Below, piece after piece: positions 59,446-64,000 of a stretch of 64,000 nt of DNA. A model generated the notes under the pieces. That model was not told where the DNA came from. It saw only the letters and a program-made list of their open reading frames with translations, and made no database searches. Source of the DNA: Adiantum capillus-veneris (lineage: Eukaryota > Streptophyta > Polypodiopsida > Polypodiales > Pteridaceae). The stretch is from positions 132,962,420 through 133,026,419 of the forward strand of contig CM043964.1 of the NCBI GenBank assembly GCA_014529385.2, in the 5' to 3' direction. A program made the translations under genes and the position numbers. The first letter of the stretch is position 1, and each line of letters starts with the position of its first letter.

Positions 59446-60582
59446 TCAAGGCAAGGCCTCCCAGTCGACGGCCTCTCCCTCCTCCGCTAGCTGTGTCAAA
59501 AGAGCTACAAGCCCATGCTTGTAGCCATACTTCTCCTCTCGACGTGTAGGAGGACGCTTCATTGCAAGTTCCTGCAAATCAAACACTTAACAATAAATAA
59601 ATATGAAAATAACACATATACATTTAGTTAATCAAAGCGTTTTTATGATACTTACAAACTCGTGGCGAAGCGTGTCGTATCCTCCACTCCCAAGGTGTGA
59701 TGATCGAGCAGAATCTAAACGTGCTCTGGCTGCCTCTCTCTGCTGCTGGAATCGCTCAGGATGCTCCGTCAGCTCTCTACCAATCACTGTCCACTCCTCT
59801 GCGTCCAACCATGCCGGCTTCGGCTCATTGTTCCTGAATTTGTCTCTGGCCTCTGATCGACGATGTGACATGGTGCCAATCGCCACGCCCAAGATCCAGT
59901 CATTCGAGACTGGTTTGTATCCCTCTGCCGGCCTGTACTCCCTATGAATGGCCTCAACGATGTAGTTTTTCCTCTCCTGATCCTGAGCATCTCAATGCTC
60001 CATCACAGAATGGCCAAACTGCACTATGCAAATCTGTCGTATCCTCTGTCGCATGGCCTTTCCGACCGTATCCATGACCACAGCTCCGTCTCTGGTCGTA
60101 TACACCCTGCTAGGATCATGCTCATGTGATCCCCAAGGTGTACGTGGTGTGCTCTCTGGTGAACTTTCTACTGAAGAGAGCGGTGGACGCGCTCTCGGTG
60201 GTGTGGAAGCATTGGTAGCACTATCACCACAACAACCACCGCCTCCAGAAGAGACACCTGAACGACGCCTAGACCGTCTCGAAGAAGACCGGCCACTCCT
60301 CGGTGTAATTGGTACACTCGTCGGAGGTGTAGAGCCGATCGGACTCGGGGACACACTAGTCAAGGGGGTAGGAGGCACACTAGTTCTAGGTGTAGGACTA
60401 GTTCTAGGTGTAGGACCAGATGTACTAGGTCTAGAGGTGCCTACACCCCAAAGAGCCTGCACCTGAGCAATCTGCTCAGGTGTAAACTGCGACAAGGAGC
60501 TACCCATCTGCTCGGGTGACATGCCGGCCGGAGTGACTGGGAAACTAAAGTCTGGAGAGTATGTATAGTCGTCGTCGGCCAT
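59446..60582 (-). pseudogene. Transposase_24-like (TNPA-type) gene, right copy
   Basis: The better preserved copy. ATG 60582 (MADDDYTYSPDFSFPV), then a Pro/Ser/Thr-rich N-terminal half with PTPRTS repeats and an Arg/Ser cluster, open to VMEH, where a TGA (about 59992) interrupts. The same frame then continues DAQDQERKNYIVEAIHREY and the core EARDKFRNNEPKPAWLDAEE to an 84-bp GT-AG intron at 59655-59572. The last exon (59571-59446) reads ELAMKRPPTRREEKYGYKHG...AVDWEALP and stops. The single TGA, also present in the left copy, is the only break I see. It might be a real nonsense mutation or lie in an unrecognised intron. Confidence 0.82.
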
Positions 60583-60719
60583 GGATGCAAAACTTAAATT
60601 CAAAGAACAACAGAAATACGTCAATTCACTATTCAACAACTTAAGCAATACAAATAACATAAAAAACGAAACTGTAACAAAAATCACTGTATTTAATTGA
60701 TGTCGCAAGTGTTCATTAC

Positions 60720-61176
60720 AAATTACATCTTAACAAAAATCAGTGGTCATTCTCTCATCTTCTATGAGAGCTGATGCGCCAAAAATATCTATATCAATCT
60801 GTACTTCCGCATCTTCATCATCAAACTCCACTTTGTTATCGCTCTCCGCATTTAGCGTGTCATCTCCATGTTCTGATTCTGGCATTTGTTGATCGTTGAC
60901 CTCTACTTCAAAATCCTCGTCCGTCTACCGTGGCTCTGAGTCTTGCAACTGTTCAACCTCTATATCCAATCCTTCACACACTTGTTTGCTCCGTGGAGCA
61001 ACTTGAACGACAAACTGTCAGCGTGGTTTAGACAAATTTTCTTCATCCTTCTCATTCCATACTGGATCTATTGTGAACACAACTTGTTCACAATGCTGCG
61101 GAAGTACAAATGTATCCCGAGCATCTGTCCACACCCGCCTGAGAAGCTCACTTGAATTAATCCACTCTTATCTTTG
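60720..61176 (-). pseudogene. C-terminal part of TNP2-like transposase, right copy
   Basis: DUF4216-like end (VWTDARDTFVLPQHCEQVVF and RWQFVIQVAPRSKQV counterparts) followed by an acidic tail; matches 26043-26490. The N-terminal remainder is separated by, or lost beyond, element D. Confidence 0.8.
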
Positions 61177-61458
61177 TGTTAACCCTCACGGCACACGGAG
61201 ACCGTAACCGTATTATGTATTTGATAGAGTCAGGTACCGGGCTTGTCGGACCAATAGGAAAAGGGTAAGAGTGATCGCCGATGAGAGGCGCACTCTAACA
61301 CGAACATGCTAGGGTTAGTTGGCTAAGCATGGGCGCCCAAGTGTGAATGGGGTGAGCTCCTATAAAAGCCAACTAAACCTAATTTTTACTCATTCTCTCA
61401 TTTGTGCAATAGAAGAGTGCTCTTGCTCCATCTCCATCTTCTTCTTCTTCACCTCCTC

Positions 61459-61511
<53 letters not shown>

Positions 61512-61754
61512 TGTGTGCGATCGAGCATTACGAAGGCACGACGGCGGCGAAGCGGTTGAGCGCGGCACGACTGCAGCTTCTTCTTCATCGCGGCGAGGAA
61601 TCCACCACGAAGGCGAGCGTAGAGCGGTGAGTGACACACCCTTTGTTCTCTTGAGCTTGCTAGTTTAGGCTTGTTGTGTGCTTGGAGCCGTTTGTGGCTC
61701 GCACACGGTGTATTGGCAAGTCCCTTGCTTCGACAGTGCGGCAAGGAGCGCACA
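61177..61754 (+). repeat. 5' LTR of element D
   Basis: About 578 bp, TGTTAACCCTC...GCGCACA. It includes a TATA box (TATAAAA at 61361-61367) and, downstream, a (TG)n(AG)n microsatellite (about 61460-61502). Confidence 0.88.
61361..61367 (+). promoter_or_regulatory. TATA box in LTR of D
   Basis: TATAAAA inside CTCCTATAAAAGCC, about 185 bp into the LTR; the probable core promoter of the element. Confidence 0.65.
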
Positions 61755-61758
61755 TTTT

Positions 61759-61776
61759 TGGCGCCGTTGCCGGGGA
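61759..61776 (+). other. tRNA-Asp-type primer-binding site of D
   Basis: TGGCGCCGTTGCCGGGGA, four T after the LTR end; the classic plant gypsy site complementary to tRNA-Asp. Confidence 0.88.
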
Positions 61777-62436
61777 TATGCCTTACACTAAGCTCGGTTA
61801 GCACTTTACGCTTCCTTGTGGTGCAATTTCTATCGTAGGAAAGGCAGGGAAGGAGTGTCTGAAAAAAAAAAAATATTTAAGAAAAAAAAAATCAAAAAAT
61901 AAAAACGCGAGCGAGCGGGCGGCTAAATTTTTCGAAAATAAAAAACGTGACTCTTAAAACGGACGGGTTGGTTTGTATAAAAGGTAGATCGGGATCGGGA
62001 TCATTTCCCCAACCCCAACCCCAAGCAGCCCAAGCCCAAGCCCAAGCCCAGGCGTCAGTCCTCAGTCTTATGATATATACTAGACTCACTCTTATATATA
62101 TACCCTACTCCCTCAAGAGAGAATGAGAGCATGTGGGACAAGTCCTCCACTCTCCTCTTTTCTCTTCCCACTTGCACCCTTAGACTTTCTAGTTTGGGCC
62201 TAGTTCCCTACTGGAAATTGACAGTTTTAGGGATTCCGAGGGCATAGAGTGACCAAACGGAGGGCTGTAAAGCACGGCACGTCCCTCCTAGCGATACGCT
62301 CGTTTCGAGCTATCACACGGCCCATTCCACGACAGGCTCTAAAAAATCTAGCAAAAAAACAAACAAAAAACACGCTAAAAACTAGTCACAAGGCCTCCTA
62401 GAGCAGCTTTTTGACACCTTAGGGTATCAAAAGCAC
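61777..62436 (+). other. Leader of element D
   Basis: No long ORF. Holds an A-rich stretch (61862-61910) and CCCCAA/AAGCCC tandem repeats (62007-62050). Confidence 0.7.
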
Positions 62437-64000
62437 ATGCACTTACGCTCTGGGCGGGTGCTAGAACACGAGCATATTGAGGGTGCCTCTGTTCATACAG
62501 ACACCCATTACCCATCCACGATAAGCTCTAGACCCTCAACGGAGACACAAGGTAGCACCACCCAAGACCCTAAAATAGCCGCTAGTGATTCCTCCTCCGA
62601 CTCAGAAATCATGGAAGCATACCCTACCCAAAACACTGAGAGAGAAGGCCATGCACCTCCCGAAGCTCCACAGCCTAGTACTAGTATGTTTAGCCGTTTC
62701 ATGGAAACATTAGGTAGAGCTACTCGCTCGGAACCTGATGCAAATGAAGCACACAAAGGGGGTGGGGAAGTGGACTCTCCTTTCACATCGCACGTGGATC
62801 CCACACCCCCAAAGAGTGTCCATGTGGATATCCTACCAACTTCTTACCAAGAAGGCCCTGTTGAGCTACCTCCTTCAGAAGTTCCCTCTAGAGTACCGTT
62901 GGTGACAAGTAAAACCACGGGGAGCAACATTGCTTCTACCTCACAAGAAACCGTTAACACGTCGACTCTAGAAGGATTGTTCATTAATGATCATTGGACA
63001 TACGACCTCCACAGTGAGGTGTTGACAGATCTACACTCTGGCCACGCCTACCATGTAGGATGGATAGAGATTGTACAATCCACCTCTAGTGCCACGAGCA
63101 TCGAAGATCAACAGAAAATGATCTGTAATGTTATCCATGGCATTATTCAATCAGAAAGGCAAAACCGAGGGGTAAATATACTCTCAACTGGCCCCATGAG
63201 ATTTCTGGATACGAGCAAGGCTCAACAGCCTACTCTATCACAAATGGAGACTCCTCTAATGAGTCCCATGGACCCATCTTACGTCATTTCACCTGGGGTC
63301 TCTATGCAATCTGAGCCTCCGAGCGACAACTTTAGCTTCCCTAACTTGGCTCAACCCTCTATTAAGGAAAACACAGTGCTCACTCCAGGGATAAGCCTGA
63401 CAGAGAATGTACCGATGACATCTACGGTTAGCGCAGTGCCACTACCTAGTGTCGTAGTACCTAATATGGGGCCTCGACCATATGTGCCTCTAGCCCCTTA
63501 TGCACACATGGCCCCCACACCTCCAATTGTACCACTTGCTTATGCTCCTCGAGTGCCGCTCCCTAGCCCTTATCCGAGTGGACCTATGCCCGGTTATGTT
63601 CCATATCCTGCATCATCCACACATATGCCAAGACCGGTACCCGTCCCTCTCCCACATATGATTCCAAGAGTACCTCCACCGGCCCTACCTCCTCACATAG
63701 TTGACTTGGCAGCGTTTGCTCAAACCATAGGTCGATCTATCGCGGAAAATATGCGTCATGCATCTGATAGAGAGCCTAGAAGTAAGGCAGTACAAATTGC
63801 CAAAGTCACGCAAAAATTCAATGGGGACGAAGATGCTAGGAAACACATTGAAGTGTTTGAACAAGTATGTGATTCCTTAGGGGAACGCAATGAACTACAT
63901 AAGTGCAATGCCTTAAGCTTGACATTAAGTGGGAAGGCTGGAGATTGGTATAGAACCCTAAGGGTGGACGAGAAAACAATCTACCCTACCCTTCGAAGGT
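62437..64000 (+). CDS. Gag of element D (partial, open to window end)
   Basis: An uninterrupted frame of 521 codons from ATG 62437 to the edge. The start is supported by the motif MHLRSGRV, typical of the first residues of plant Athila/Tat-type gag proteins, and by a stop 17 codons upstream (62386-62388). An acidic/Ser-rich N-terminal third is followed by a long Pro-rich region (63440-63700: PYVPLAPYAHMAPTPP, PVPVPLPHMIPRVPPPAL). The retrotransposon gag core begins at about 63790 (AKVTQKFNGDEDARKHIEVFE, LTLSGKAGDWYRTL). The absence of stops, unlike A, B and C, suggests the youngest and possibly active element here. Zinc knuckle and pol lie beyond the window. Confidence 0.85.
   Translation, partial: MHLRSGRVLEHEHIEGASVHTDTHYPSTISSRPSTETQGSTTQDPKIAASDSSSDSEIMEAYPTQNTEREGHAPPEAPQPSTSMFSRFMETLGRATRSEPDANEAHKGGGEVDSPFTSHVDPTPPKSVHVDILPTSYQEGPVELPPSEVPSRVPLVTSKTTGSNIASTSQETVNTSTLEGLFINDHWTYDLHSEVLTDLHSGHAYHVGWIEIVQSTSSATSIEDQQKMICNVIHGIIQSERQNRGVNILSTGPMRFLDTSKAQQPTLSQMETPLMSPMDPSYVISPGVSMQSEPPSDNFSFPNLAQPSIKENTVLTPGISLTENVPMTSTVSAVPLPSVVVPNMGPRPYVPLAPYAHMAPTPPIVPLAYAPRVPLPSPYPSGPMPGYVPYPASSTHMPRPVPVPLPHMIPRVPPPALPPHIVDLAAFAQTIGRSIAENMRHASDREPRSKAVQIAKVTQKFNGDEDARKHIEVFEQVCDSLGERNELHKCNALSLTLSGKAGDWYRTLRVDEKTIYPTLRR

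Larger units (their letters stand above)
58112..61176 (-). mobile_element. CACTA transposon left arm, right copy
   Basis: Begins CACTACAACATG at 58112 with the same flanking TCTCCTA as the left copy. It continues through the subterminal array, foldbacks, minisatellite, the Transposase_24-like gene and the DUF4216-like end of TNP2 to 61176, where element D is inserted. Element C is absent, giving C's empty site near 58415. Confidence 0.88.
61177..64000 (+). mobile_element. LTR retrotransposon D (Ty3/gypsy, tRNA-Asp-type), 5' part
   Basis: Inserted after CTTATCTTTG at 61176; the left copy has the uninterrupted sequence CTTATCTTTGCGTACAG at 26481-26497. 5' LTR 61177-61754 (TGTTAACC...GCGCACA), primer site 61759-61776, long leader, gag from 62437 still open at the window end. 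The primer site is the type used by Athila/Tat gypsy elements. Confidence 0.9.

Noticed and set aside
62007-62050. Telomere-like CCCCAA repeats
   Set aside because: Too short and irregular, and located in the leader of element D; not the plant telomere unit.

Overview
This is nuclear DNA from a land plant that is rich in transposable elements. The evidence is Ty3/gypsy chromoviruses with a tRNA-Met primer site, a Tat-like gypsy element with a second RNase H, a CACTA (En/Spm-type) DNA transposon with both a TNP2-like and a Transposase_24-like gene, and an F-box protein gene. The species cannot be named from the sequence. The F-box gene and the elements do not match an angiosperm consensus I know, so a fern, lycophyte, bryophyte or gymnosperm is possible. 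The only host gene I see that looks intact is the F-box gene at 51246-52646 (+).

Layout, left to right. 1-5985: decayed gag and LTR pieces of a chromovirus on the minus strand. 5986-14719: a host-like block holding a 3' fragment of the F-box gene beside a long CA microsatellite, then remnants of two minus-strand LTR elements, here called E and F. 14720-33479: a CACTA transposon whose genes point left. It is itself split by a gypsy element C (15049-23734) that has identifiable LTRs, a 4-bp target duplication, and archaeal-type RNase H plus integrase. 33480-48702: a minus-strand chromovirus B, interrupted by a plus-strand relative A (34307-42588) with a perfect 5-bp target duplication. 48703-58111: a second copy of the 5986-14719 block, this time with the complete F-box gene. 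58112-61176: a second copy of the CACTA left arm, lacking element C. 61177-64000: a gypsy element D with a tRNA-Asp-type primer site, which runs off the window.

The organising fact is a direct tandem segmental duplication. Positions 1-26490 (minus C) match 45489-61176 almost base for base. The boundary between the copies, 33479/33480, falls exactly on the right terminus of the CACTA transposon, while the left terminus has unrelated flanks. This suggests, but does not prove, that CACTA ends took part in making the duplication. The two copies act as an internal control: each gives the empty site for insertions in the other (C, D), shows which deletion is derived, and shows which stop codons predate the duplication.

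Nearly all transposon reading frames are broken. Many breaks are one-base indels in homopolymers, so some could be assembly errors. No RNA genes, CRISPR arrays or prokaryotic features were found.
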